A stretch of DNA of 64,000 nucleotides, from contig NC_063044.1 in the NCBI RefSeq assembly GCF_018812025.1, positions 46,442,077-46,506,076 of the forward strand, written 5' to 3'. Positions 23,528-34,460 of the stretch are shown piece after piece. Made by a program: the position numbers and the translations under genes. Under the pieces are notes generated by a model. The model was not told the DNA's origin and ran no database searches. It saw only the letters and a program-made list of their open reading frames with translations. The DNA is from Megalobrama amblycephala. Its lineage: Eukaryota; Chordata; Actinopteri; Cypriniformes; Xenocyprididae. Positions within the stretch are counted from its first letter, which is position 1; each line of letters starts with the position of its first letter.

Positions 23528-23780
23528 GTTTCTGCTATCTTAGTGAGGACATTGCATAGACTTCCATTGATTTTATATCAGGTCAATGATATTTTCTATA
23601 CCCCTACTCCTAAACCTACCCATCACAGAAACATTTGCACATCATTAGATTTAAATAAAAACCTCTTTTGGCTGAGATAAAACTAGTGAGGACCAGTCAA
23701 TGCCCTCACTAGTGGGTTGTGAAAGCATTTCACAATATAAGTGAGGACATTTAGTCCTCACAAGTATAGTCAAAACAAGT
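23525..23780. mobile_element. Microsatellite-associated MITE between two CA arrays
   Basis: Contains CCTAAACCTACCCATCACAG (reverse complement of the motif at about 19230) and several copies of GTGAGGAC (GTGAGGACATTGC, GTGAGGACCAG, GTGAGGACATTTAGTCC). It is bracketed by CA arrays on both sides. Confidence 0.6.
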
Positions 23781-23811
<31 letters not shown>

Positions 23812-23816
23812 CAAAC

Positions 23817-23890
<74 letters not shown>
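23781..23890. repeat. (AC)n microsatellite, ~110 bp
   Basis: AC array with a few ACAA interruptions in the first half and pure in the second half. Confidence 0.95.
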
Positions 23891-23892
<2 letters not shown>

Positions 23893-24640
23893 GTAGATTT
23901 TTGAATCTTCTCTGCTGTGGTGCTCCATCTTAGCAGGTCATTTCACTCCACGTGTTCTAGCATTCAAAGATGGCTTTGGCACATCTGTGGACATTGGAGG
24001 TGGCAAGTGCACATAGGGGTGGATGCCTGTTGAGCCTACGGGAGTTCTTTAATGGCAGCTCTCTTTTCTTTGACTCGCTTTCCAGTTTGTCATCGAAGGA
24101 GCCAACAACATATATGTCACCCCACTCATCCCAGTGTTCACAGTAGAAGATCTTATACAGTGGGCACATTGCACATCGCTCTCCAGCTTTCTAGCACAGT
24201 CTACTGTCTCCTTACACCCATTACATGTACTCCAGTTGACATCCTCCTCCCACAGTAGACTGAGAAGAGTTTTCATCGGCATCGAGCCTGAAATCTCTGC
24301 TGGCATCGAGAAAAGACTCAGCCATTCTGGCAATATCCGGTACCCATGGTTCTCATACTTTCACAGAGCTACTCCTGGCAGGACGCCAGATCAACCTTCC
24401 AAAGCTTCCAAAGCTTCTTTGCTCTTGCACTCTTCTATCTGGAGTTGGCCTTCCTCTGGACCCCAGTCTATTAATTTGTCTCAATTGTTTCACAACATCC
24501 AGATGAGGACTTCTCAACACTATCCGTTGTTAGCTTCACAACTTTACAGCTGCACAACTATAATGAAGAAATATTAATGATCTGACCAAAGCAGTAATTG
24601 CACTTGAAAAACTGCCATATAGATATTTTTTAATATTATC
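23891..24640 (-). other. Unrecognised sequence with two overlapping minus-strand frames
   Basis: Frames at 24049-24333 and 23957-24169 overlap. The first contains STCNGCKETVDCARKLESDV with QCAHC, a cysteine spacing that superficially looks like a zinc-binding motif. The second begins MCPLYKIFYCEHWDEWGD. Read together they could be one frameshifted coding remnant, but I recognise no family and plus-strand frames of similar size overlap. It could equally be chance in a GC-richer patch. Confidence 0.25.
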
Positions 24641-25230
24641 TCATAATTTGACAGCAGGTATATATTACGCTACTGTCACTTTAAGACCTGATGCGTGGAT
24701 CCATTATACTGTTACACATGCGTCTTCTCTATCAACTGTCTACATTCATTTAAAACATAACCGTTTACGTGAACACTCGCCAAGATAAGCATTTTGACAT
24801 TATTTTGTATATTTGACTGTTTGAGCGTCAAGTAAATTTAGTACTGAGAGGCGGCTTTATGTGCGCACACTTTGGGAATGAGTAAAATTATGCACAATAT
24901 GCTTAGTCCCACACTGAAATTTATGCTCTGTACAACCATCAATAATGAAATGAAACGAGTGAGTTAGGGGAGGCGGGTTTGTGTGTCAAGTCAACAGGAT
25001 GTTGAAGAGATGAGAGAGCGAGAAAGCACAGCTGGTATTGTGTATCTATTCTGTGAAAAATTTCAGATATTTCAGTATCGATGTGTATGGTAAAAATAGA
25101 TTTTTTTCATTGCATTTAGTTTATTATTTTAGAGGCCTTTTTAAAAGACTACAATTGAAAAATGTATTATATAAAATTCAACCTGCCAAAGTAGCTAGAA
25201 GGAGTGACTGCGTTACACGCCACTGCTGAA
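24641..25230. mobile_element. hAT-like MITE fragment (copy 1 of 3)
   Basis: Shares CACTTTAAGACC.GATGC, then GGATCCA and ACTGTTACACATGCG and a following ACATAACC segment with 52845-53180, and the first part with 63920-63975. The termini are not resolved here; copy 2 supplies a hAT-like left end (GGGGTGCAACGG). Confidence 0.5.
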
Positions 25231-25242
25231 ATCCTCATATAA

Positions 25243-26230
<988 letters not shown>

Positions 26231-26790
26231 GGGCCAGATTTACTAAATGGGGCAAATTAGCATGAGAGCGCAATTCCACAAATGCGCTGATGGGAGTGGC
26301 AAGTTTTGCGTGTGATCTACTGCTGATGCGCAAATTAAAGAACACAGATGCAGTCAAATCATTTACATAATGACCAATGCAATCTACCTAGAGCAGTGCA
26401 AGTTAGTGTTGGGTTGCAAATAAGCAGAGCTGATGCTGTTTTATGCGGTGTCTCCTCCTAGCAGCAAAAATTGCAACCATGTCGCAAGTAGGGTTAAGAC
26501 ATGTTTTTTTTTAGCCGTTAAATAATGGCTCAAATACCAGTAAATTGACTAGTGCAAACATTAGTAAAACGCATTGTGTGATTCATTTAAATACTCTTCT
26601 CTAGTAAATTTTGCGTTTGAAAGGGAAACGCCTACAAATGCATATGCAATAAGGTCAGCCGCAGAAACAACTGAGTCCATGCCTTTTCAGCGCTAATTTT
26701 AACACTGCATGTCTTTAGTAAATCCTGACAGTAGTTTTTTAATGCCAAAAGAGGGTTTGCGCTGGCGCAAACTATTAGTAGATCTGGCCC
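26231..26790. mobile_element. Harbinger-like MITE
   Basis: Starts GGGCCAGATTTACTAA and ends TTAGTAGATCTGGCCC, an inverted pair of about 16 bp with one mismatch. The flanking trinucleotides are CTA (26228-26230) and TTA (26791-26793), one mismatch from the TWA duplication typical of PIF/Harbinger. Internal GCGC-rich motifs (TTGCGCTGGCGCAA) are palindromic. There is no transposase. Confidence 0.75.
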
Positions 26791-26830
26791 TTAATCTCAA
26801 TCTAGTTTACATTACTTTAAAATTAATGTA

Positions 26831-27286
26831 CACTACTGTTTGGGGTTGGTTTATTTAATCAAAAATGCATTAAAAACAGAAATACTCTGAACTATTATTG
26901 CAATTTAAAATAACAGCTTTCTATTTTAATATTTCCTATTTTTATTTCTGTGATCAAAGCTGAATTTTCAGCATTATTACTCCAGTCTTCAATGTAACAT
27001 GATCCTTCAGAAATAATTTTAATATGATGATTTGATACTCAAGAAACATTTCTTCTTTATCAATGTTGAAAACAGTGGTGTAAACCTTGATTAAAACAAA
27101 CAAAAAAAATGTTTCCAGGATTCTTTGATGAATAGAATGTTCAAAAGAACAGCATTTATTTGAAATAGAAATATTTTGTAACAATATAAATGCCTTTATG
27201 TGCACTTTTGATGAATGCAATGCATTCTTCCTGTATTCATTTCTTTAAAAGAAATTCTGGACCCCCCAAAATTTTGAACGATAGTG
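26831..27286. mobile_element. Complete MITE, CACTAC-ended family
   Basis: The left end CACTACTGTTTGGGGTT and the right end CCAAAATTTTGAACGATAGTG form inverted termini (the left copy is shortened), flanked by TA on both sides (26829-26830, 27287-27288). The interior has the hallmark ACATGATCCTTCAGAAATAA block. It is the most complete of the six copies in the window. Confidence 0.82.
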
Positions 27287-27288
27287 TA

Positions 27289-28598
27289 TGTGTAAATTCC
27301 AAAAATTAAAACATTCAATGAAAAATTCAATTTAAGTAAATTAAGGAAGTCTTTTTTTTAACACTGTCAAATTAAGCCTTTTAAGTGGTAATAATAAAAT
27401 AATAATAATAATAATAATAAAATGTTGTAGTCCTGTTGTACTAACAAAAGATTGTGAACTCAAGTCATTCTGACCACAGTCTGAGGGAACAGGAACATGG
27501 TGCATGACACTGCTTTTAAAGAAGTTTCTCAAAAAAAAAAAAAAAAAAACTTAACTTAATGTTTCTGATATTGTTTTCACACAATTAAATTGCTTTTGGG
27601 ATTGACAATACAGCATTTGGATGCTAATTACAGGCCTTTCTAATCCTTTTGCTGTTAGTGAAGTGACCACTGGCAACAATAATGAGCTCTTAGTCTGTGT
27701 TAATTAAACATATTAATTCTATTTCTACTGCAACTTTCTCCATGGTGAAGCTGTCAGTCGCTCACTTCTGATGAGGCTTACATCTCTGAGGTCTGTCTCG
27801 ACACTTCTGTGCAATGGGTACTTCACAGTCTTGAAAATGTCATCCAGGCATGGATGAGTGTATAGAGCCCACGCATGATTTTGTGTTTACTTGCACAGCT
27901 GCTTGTGCCAGATTCTATATATTAGCGTGTGGGAGTGCAGATTTGAGTTTTACTCCATACAGGTGAGACTGAGCTAGACGTGTTCAGGACCTTGCTGTAA
28001 TTACTGCATGTTTTTAAAGCCTGGAGTGATGTCTGTGTGATCTCTCATTAAATGAATACCTTTGCTCTTGCTAAAATGAACCTTCAAGTGCTAAAGGTCA
28101 GTTACGTGCTGGACTTTGTCTATAAATAAAATTAGATCTTTTTAAGAAAATGTGGCATATAGTGAAATAATGTAAAATAATATTTGAACAATATGTAATT
28201 TTGAGTAAAAGAGAAAAATAAATACTTGTGGTGAATCAAGTTGAACTCATCTCTCTGGTTCTTAAGGAAACTGCATTAGTGAGCAGTAGTTCCTGATGAT
28301 TAGTTCCTCTACATCACTCTGCTAATCATAATAACATAATAAGCTTTCTGATTCTAAGTAACAACTACTGTAGATATATTCCACATACAATTACAACAAT
28401 AATGAAAGTGCACATGCAGCAGAGCACAGACTCAAATCAATTTAAGTGGGAGTGAAGATTTGAACATGTTGAATGTACTTGCTTTTTCTACTGTTGTAAA
28501 GACACTTAATGGGAATAAAGTAAATATATGTGTACTCAAACATGGAAAAAAAAAGTTCTGTCATCATTTAGTTTCTTTTAACTATTCCCCGTGTGCAT
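27289..28598. other. No gene seen; short (AAT)n and poly(A)
   Basis: (AAT)n lies at 27391-27421 and poly(A) at 27531-27549. The rest appears non-repetitive and no exon was recognised. Confidence 0.4.
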
Positions 28599-28858
28599 CT
28601 CAAATTGAAGGGTGATTGTGCTTTCTTTGTTGCTGGTCCAAGACTGTGGAATAATCTGCATTGGATCTTTCTCAACTCTTAATGTTTTTAAGGACAGTTT
28701 AAAATCATATTTGTACTCTCTGGCATTTTAGTACATTAGTATATGGATGTTTTATGTCTTGTTTTGTTTTTCTATTGCTTTCTATTGTAATGTACAGCAC
28801 TTTGGAACTGCTGTGTAGCCTGTAAGGTGCTATATAAATAAATAAACAAACAAATGAA
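28599..28858 (+). mobile_element. LINE 3' end fragment
   Basis: Encodes the tail of a non-LTR element ORF: FVAGPRLWNNLHW, then after a frame break NVFKDSLKSYLYSLAF and a stop. It is followed by a 3' UTR with TGTACAGCACTTTGG and GGTGCTATATAAATAAATAA, the usual fish LINE tail. The 5' part is absent, as expected for truncated insertions. It differs from the LINE at 34447-36115. Confidence 0.7.
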
Positions 28859-28886
28859 TGAACGAACGAAACGAAAAAGTAATAAT

Positions 28887-30190
28887 CAGTGTTGGGGAAA
28901 ATTGCTTTTAAAAGTAATGTGTTACAATGTTGCATTACTCCCTAAAAAGTAAATAATGGCACTACTTAGTTACTTTTTATGGAAATTAATATATGTTATG
29001 TTACTTTTGGATTACTTTTTCTCACCTGGGCTGAGCTGGACTGTTTGTTCTTTAATTAATTATCCTCAGGCTAAAGGAAATGCAAATCCACATCTGTAGA
29101 GTGTGCAGCTCAAACAAACCTTTCAGCTCTGCTGCCCTTCTGAGTTCAGCACTCTTACTTCAGCAATAATAAAAATAATAATAATAACCATACTAATAAT
29201 TGCTTATTAGTATGGTTAAATTGGATTATCAAAGGTCAGCAGCAAAGACACTGGTTAATAAAGTAAGGTTAAATACACATTTTGTATTTGCGTTATTTAA
29301 CATTTAATTATTGCAGGTTTGTGTAATATTCTGAGTTTGTATTTCACTGTTTCTATTCATTTTTAGGAATACTGAATCTGTTGATATTTTAAAATGAACA
29401 AAGACATTTGTTTTACTGTTTCAACCCCCTCTCTCTTGCTACAAGGGCCCTTTGAAAGGCACAAATGTGTTGATAGTGATCAAGCCCTATAGGCCAAAAT
29501 GTGTGTACATCAGGGGCCTACAAATTGTCACATCTTTAGTACAGTGGGGGAAGTTTTAATCTTCTGATTGGTCAGTTTGAATGTCTCACATTTGGGTTTC
29601 AGTCACATGGTCAAGGAAGGGATAAAAGAAGATTGTAAGCGTTGCTCTGTCTCTTTTATTCTTGGCTTTTCTTGGGCACTTTCTGGCCCTCTCTCTTTTT
29701 ACATACATGCTGGGTACAATTATTGGTATATGATTTTATCATCTCATACATCTATTTTGTAACTATTTTACCATAATCAGATATTGTCATTAAACCCTTT
29801 CAGTTACAAATGATGTGCTAACTAGTTTTGATTTAATATTAACATTAATGTGCTCCCTATTGCAATACAATATTGTCACACTATAGCAACACTCTCCCAC
29901 ATATTTTGCTAATTGTAACTGCGCTTATTTCCGTCGTTGGTATAAGTAGCAGTGGGTGGTAATAGACAAGAAATGTACAGTTTTCTACCATCTTGCTGAT
30001 AACGTTTCTTTAGTCATTCGGCGACCCTACAGCCTGAACCCCTGTAGGCAGACCACCCTTACAAGTGAAATGAGTAAATGCATGTTCCCATTTAGTCTAG
30101 AACTACAATAATCATTACTTTTTTGAAAAAAAGTAACTCAGGTATTTTGTTGTAAATTTAAAAGTAATGCATTACTTTACTAGTTAGCGC
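28887..30190 (+). mobile_element. hAT MITE copy interrupted by LTR-like insertion
   Basis: Starts CAGTGTTGGGGAAAA and shares with the copy at 53505-54262 the segments TTTAAAAGTAATG, TTACTCCCTAAAAA, GGTCAGCAGCAAAG and TTTAGTCTAGAACTACAATA in the same order. The right terminus is lost after TTACTTTACTAGTTA. Relative to the other copy, about 680 bp are inserted between about 29370 and 30062. Confidence 0.7.
29370..30062 (+). mobile_element. Probable solo LTR inserted in hAT copy
   Basis: The inserted block has LTR-like order: a CCAAT-type GATTGGTCAG at about 29565, TATA-like GGGATAAAAGAAG at about 29619, a pyrimidine-rich region, ATTAAACC as a possible poly(A) signal at about 29790, and an end reading GGCAGACCACCCTTACA. 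The left edge and target duplication are ambiguous (TTAC occurs at both sides). Family unknown. Confidence 0.4.
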
Positions 30191-30499
30191 AAAGCTTCCT
30201 TAAAATAGCCTGCTACAACCTTATTTTTATGTTGACCGATCACCTACTGATTTGAAAACTAACAATCCAATCATTCCTAGATTAATTTTCATAATCATGT
30301 GAAATTGACTTCACCATTGCAACAAGCTTGCTTTTAAGATAGAAAAGCTTACATTCAGTGGCTAGAAATATTGCCATTGCTTTGAATTTGTCGGGAGAAA
30401 AGATGGCAAGAACATTGTTGTCAAATGTAAATTGTGGCATTATTTTGTCAATACAACTCTTTGCCTACCCACATCCCTTTGATCCCAGTGTACATTTTA
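30191..30499. other. No gene seen
   Basis: Short AT-rich spacer ending with the TA (30498-30499) that flanks the next element. Confidence 0.4.
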
Positions 30500-31209
30500 C
30501 ACTATATTGCCAAAGGTATTGAGACACCTCTCCAAATCATTGAATTCAGGCTTTCCAATCACTTCCATGGTCACAGGTATATAAAATCAAGCATCTAGGA
30601 ATGCAGACTGCTTCTACAAACATTTCTGGGTCTGGGTTTGGTGTTTGCCAGGAGAACGGTACTTGCCTGACTGCATTGTGCCAAGTGTAAAGTTTGGTGG
30701 AGGGGGATTATGGTGTGGGGTTGTTTTTCAGGGGTTGGGCTTGACCCCTTAGTTCCAGTGAAAGGAACTCTTAATGCTTCAGCATACCAAGACATTTTGG
30801 GAAATTTCATGCTCCTAACTTTGTGGGAACAGTTTGGGGATGACCCCTTCCTGTTCCAACATGACTGCACACCCGTGCACAAAGCAAGGTCCATAAAGAC
30901 ATGGATGAGCGAGTTTGGTGTGGAGGAACTTGACTGGCCTGCACAGAGTCCTGACCTCAACCCGATAGAACACCTTTGGAATGAATTAGAGCGGAGACTG
31001 CGAGCCAGGCCTTCTCATCCAACATCACTGCCTGACCTCACAAATGCCCTTCTAGAAGAATCTTATAGCTCAAGAAGATTCTCTAGAAACTGTTATAGCT
31101 CAAAGGGTGAGCCAACTCCATATTAAACCCTACGGATTAAGAATGGGATGTCATTAAAGTTCATGTGCACGTATAGGCAGGCGTCCCAAAACTATAGTGC
31201 AATATAGTG
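30500..31209 (+). mobile_element. Internally deleted Tc1-like element
   Basis: Starts CACTATATTGCC and ends GCAATATAGTG, inverted and flanked by TA (30498-30499 and 31210-31211). At 710 bp it is about half an autonomous element: the left end runs about 130 bp, then joins the last third of the transposase. This family (CACTATATTGCCAAAAGTAT ends) is distinct from the two IR/DR copies. Confidence 0.88.
30710..31126 (+). pseudogene. Tc1 transposase C-terminal remnant
   Basis: A 138-codon frame with MVWGCFSG, GTLNASAYQDIL, FLFQHDCTPVHKA (second catalytic aspartate) and DWPAQSPDLNPIEHLWNELE (catalytic glutamate region). Residues after LLEE diverge from the family, so the extreme C-terminus is changed, apparently by a small duplication near 31062-31105 (ATAGCTCAAGAAGATTCT, ATAGCTCAAAGG). 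The paired DNA-binding domains and first aspartate are gone. Confidence 0.88.
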
Positions 31210-31211
31210 TA

Positions 31212-32164
31212 TATTATCAAAAGTATTTCTAGAAAACAAAACATTTTCTTACGACCTCACATGACAAAATACATCATGAAATATAGTCTCACTAAGGTAA
31301 CAAGTGCAGTATTTCTACAATTATCAAGCTACATGTGACAATTTATGAGAATAATACTATATTCACTCAAAACTCACTGTAAAGCACCATTGAGTTTTTG
31401 TAATAACATCCATTTGCGATGGTATGTAGCTTTTGGTTATATAATAAGGCAGAAATATATTATTTATAAGCTAATTGTTATACCTGCTTAACATTTTTCA
31501 TGTAAACATCTTATATTCTTATAAAAATAACCCAACTCACATAAGAATAATATAATGTTGTAATTGTATGTAGCTTCATGTTTCATATGTATAAACATTT
31601 CAGTGTGTTAGTTAAGAAAGAATGCAGAATGTCACAGGATATTTCCTCCACTGTACAAAAACAGTTGTAACATTTTTTTGTAACATCAAAATATCTTCTT
31701 TTGCTGTCATTTTGGGTTGAACTACTGCATTTGTCATACAACATTTTGTACCACTATCTGTTTAATCATATAACAACAGCAAGAAATACACTAAGGCTCG
31801 TTACACCTATCGCCTTTCCTTTTTCTAACATTACTGTGATGTTTATAGGAAAGTAAATGCTTTCTAAATTACATTTTGCCTGTCATCAGGTTCCTCAGTT
31901 CTGCATAAATCTGAAAACACTACAGCAGTGACTGGCTTATTTCTTCATAATTATTATTGCGCTCTATCATGAGCAGTTAAGCTACCTGTGCTCTCACTGC
32001 TAATATCATCTTCACACCAGCTACTTATCAGGGAAGATCAGAGATGCAGTGCCACTCTAAAATGTGTGTGTAAATTTGCTTTATGTCATCTATTTTGAGA
32101 CCGGGGTTATATGTCACTCTTTATGAGGTTAGTTGTCTCAATGAAACCCACCATTAAACAGTTC
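31212..32164. other. No gene seen
   Basis: AT-rich, no recognised repeat ends or domains. Confidence 0.35.
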
Positions 32165-32460
32165 TTTCTTTTCATCAAAGAATCCTGAAAAAACACAAAA
32201 TATTATATACTGTAGCACAGCTGTTTTTAGCATTGATAATAATAAGAAAAGTTTCTTGAGCACCAAATCATAATATTACTGTAGATTGATTTCTGAAGGA
32301 TCATGTGACACAGAAGACTGGAGTAATGATGCTGAAAATTCAGCTTTGCATCACTGGAATAAATTACATTTTTAAATATATTTTACCAGAAAATATTTTT
32401 AGAAAGCATTTTATTTTATATTGTAAATTTTATTTTTAAATTGCATAAAGACTGCCTCTT
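32165..32460. mobile_element. MITE fragment, CACTAC-ended family
   Basis: Hallmarks in forward orientation: TCATCAAAGAATCCTGAAAA, TTTCTTGAGCACCAAATCAT, GATTTCTGAAGGATCATGTG and AATGATGCTGAAAATTCAGC. Both ends are missing. Confidence 0.72.
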
Positions 32461-32659
32461 GACCAAAATCAACATGGGGTCTAATTGTACCATGATTGTT
32501 TTGGGGTTAACTTTTGGGCCAAATGGGTCTGTTAACATTCTTTCATCTTCAGAACACAAATGAAGATCGTTTTAATGAAATTTGAGAGCTTTCTATCCCT
32601 CCATTGACAGCCTCCGCAACTACCACTTTCAAGGCCCAGAAAGGTATAATGACGTTTTG

Positions 32660-32988
32660 TTTTGTACATTTTTGCAATATTACTGGAAACTGTCTTTATT
32701 AACTGATAAAAGACTATTTATTAGGTGCACTGAAAGGAAAAATATTAATATACATCATCTGTGCACGAGGTAGGGCTTTAAAAACATCAGCCAATCGTTT
32801 ACGCGATCATCTGCCGGTGGTAAAGAAACACTCGTGTTCCAATACTCGTGCACAAGTTTTGGGAGGCGTTCCCTCGAAATGAGCTGTGAAGGAGGGGGTT
32901 TGTTCTTACGCATGCGCTCATTTCAAAAACTCACTAACAGTCTTTGGTTTCTCAGTCGACGAAAAGATCCTATTTAGCACCTTTAAAG
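32660..32988. mobile_element. Nested TTAA-ended element
   Basis: The right end reads GATCCTATTTAGCACCTTTAAA, i.e. on the minus strand TTAA then AGGTGCTAAATAGG. This terminus resembles the AGGTGCC elements at 16437 and 42272, but the interior is unrelated. Comparing the flanks with other copies of the host MITE (AAGGTA ... AGTACTCCATGTGACTTCAG) places the insertion here. The left boundary is approximate. Confidence 0.5.
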
Positions 32989-33384
32989 TACTCCATGTGA
33001 CTTCAGTGGTTTAACCTCAGTTTTCTGAAGTGACAGGAGTGCTTTGTTTGTGCAAAAAACACAGTTTACCACTTTATTTACAAAATATTAATCTCCAACA
33101 CGTGTTTACGAGAGCATCATGACGCATGCATGTGGTGTTGACGCAAGAGTAGACGTTGCAAGAACGCGCAAGATTTTTTTTTTTTTTTTTGCGTAAACGA
33201 AGCACTCGCGTCGATTAATAAAATTGAGGTTCGAATCATTATATATCCCTGCAGTCACATGGATTACTTAAATGATGTCTTTACTACCTTTCTGGGGCTT
33301 GAAAGTGGTAGTTGCAGTGGCTGTCAATGGAGGAACAGAAAGCTCTCAGATTTCATTAAAAAGATCTTCATTTGTGGAGTTCTG

Positions 33385-33606
33385 GGGCCGGTTGCATAAA
33401 CCACTTAGACTAGTCTTAAAAGTTAAGACACTATTTTTTTCTTGAAGAGTGGTCAAAATTTTTAAAAGTCTGTTACATAAAAAGGTAGATTGGTGTACTT
33501 GGAATTGGAAAAATAACATTGATTACCCCTTGGTTAACTGCAAGTTGGTCAAACTAGTTCTTAAGACACAGTCTTAATATAGTGACTAAGTTTATGCAAC
33601 TGGCCC
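33385..33606. mobile_element. Small MITE, GGGCCGGTTGCAT ends
   Basis: Starts GGGCCGGTTGCATAAAC and ends TTTATGCAACTGGCCC, inverted with one mismatch over 16 bp, and flanked by CTG on both sides (33382-33384, 33607-33609). Removing it restores the host reading GAGTTCTGGAGATGAAC, as in other copies of the host MITE. A 3-bp duplication suggests PIF/Harbinger-like, though CTG is not the usual TWA. Confidence 0.75.
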
Positions 33607-33699
33607 CTGGAGATGAACAAAAGTCTTACAGGTTTGGAATGACATGAGGGTGAGTAATTAATAACAAAATTTTCATTTTTGGGTGGACTATCCCTTTAA

Positions 33700-34460
33700 G
33701 TGTGCTGAAAGGTGCTGAACTATGGCCAAAACATTTAAAAAAAAAGATAAATAGTGCTGCCAGATGCACAAATTGTATGTTATCTTATTAAAAGATTAAA
33801 AAAGTTATTAAGCATTACTGAATATATTAAGAAGAGTAATTGTGGTTTTGGTAAGAAGGGTCTGAGAAATGTTATTGCTCAGCTACAGAGATAAATCAAT
33901 GTGCGCTCATCTGTGGTTTGTGTGTGTGTGTGTGTGTTTTTTATCAGTTGTAAGCAAATATCACAATCCCTGATGCTTCTAAAAATCAAGGTCCTCTTTG
34001 AACTTTTTGTTTCATGTATTTCATTTGCTGAGAATTATAGTGATTGTTCTTTAATTATACTTAATAAATGAAGTGTCAGTAGAGCGTATGCTGATAATCA
34101 GATCAGTAAGAATAGGGATTGTTTGTAGGTACTTGGGCTATCCCAGCATCTTGGGTCACCACTAAGCAGGGTTCAAATTACACATACTTATGCACATGTA
34201 TTTGCACAAAAATTGTAAAATGTAAATTGCCTATACAATTAAAAACAGGAACTCATTAGAGATTGAAGCTGCAATATCATGACAAAATCATTATTGTTGA
34301 TTATTGCTGTTGTAATAATGATTTTGTTAAAGTTTTTTGTGGGCATAAAGCACATCATTTTCTGGCAAAATAAGCTAAGAACCTTTTAAGAATTTGTTTA
34401 TTGCTTTTTACAGATTAGAAGACTTAACATTGGTTATTTCAGTAGCATGAAAAACAAAGG
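33700..34460. other. No gene seen; short (TG)n
   Basis: A (TG)9-10 tract is at about 33918-33938. The sequence runs up to the 5' breakpoint of the LINE. Confidence 0.35.

Larger units (their letters stand above)
32542..33695. mobile_element. TTAA-type palindromic MITE holding two younger elements
   Basis: The right end is GGGTGGACTATCCCT followed by TTAA (33696-33699). The arms are inverted: GAGAGCTTTCTATCCCTCCA and ACTACCACTTTCAAGGC at 32585-32636 mirror GCTTGAAAGTGGTAGTTGC and GGAACAGAAAGCTCTC at 33298-33345. The left terminus is missing. Inserted within it are a TTAA-ended element (about 32660-32988) and a 222-bp element (33385-33606). Confidence 0.75.

Noticed and set aside
23278..23559. 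Plus-strand frame with His-Thr repeats
   Set aside because: Runs through the (AC)n array.
23651..23887. Minus-strand frame starting with alternating Cys-Val
   Set aside because: Derived from the (AC)n array at 23781-23890.
24049..24333. Possible zinc-binding protein exon (CNGC...CAHC)
   Set aside because: Cysteine spacing alone is weak, frames overlap on both strands, and no family recognised; kept only as low-confidence sequence.
33215..33240. tRNA-like GGTTCGAATC box B motif
   Set aside because: GGTTCGAATC is present but no box A or cloverleaf could be traced upstream within tRNA distance.
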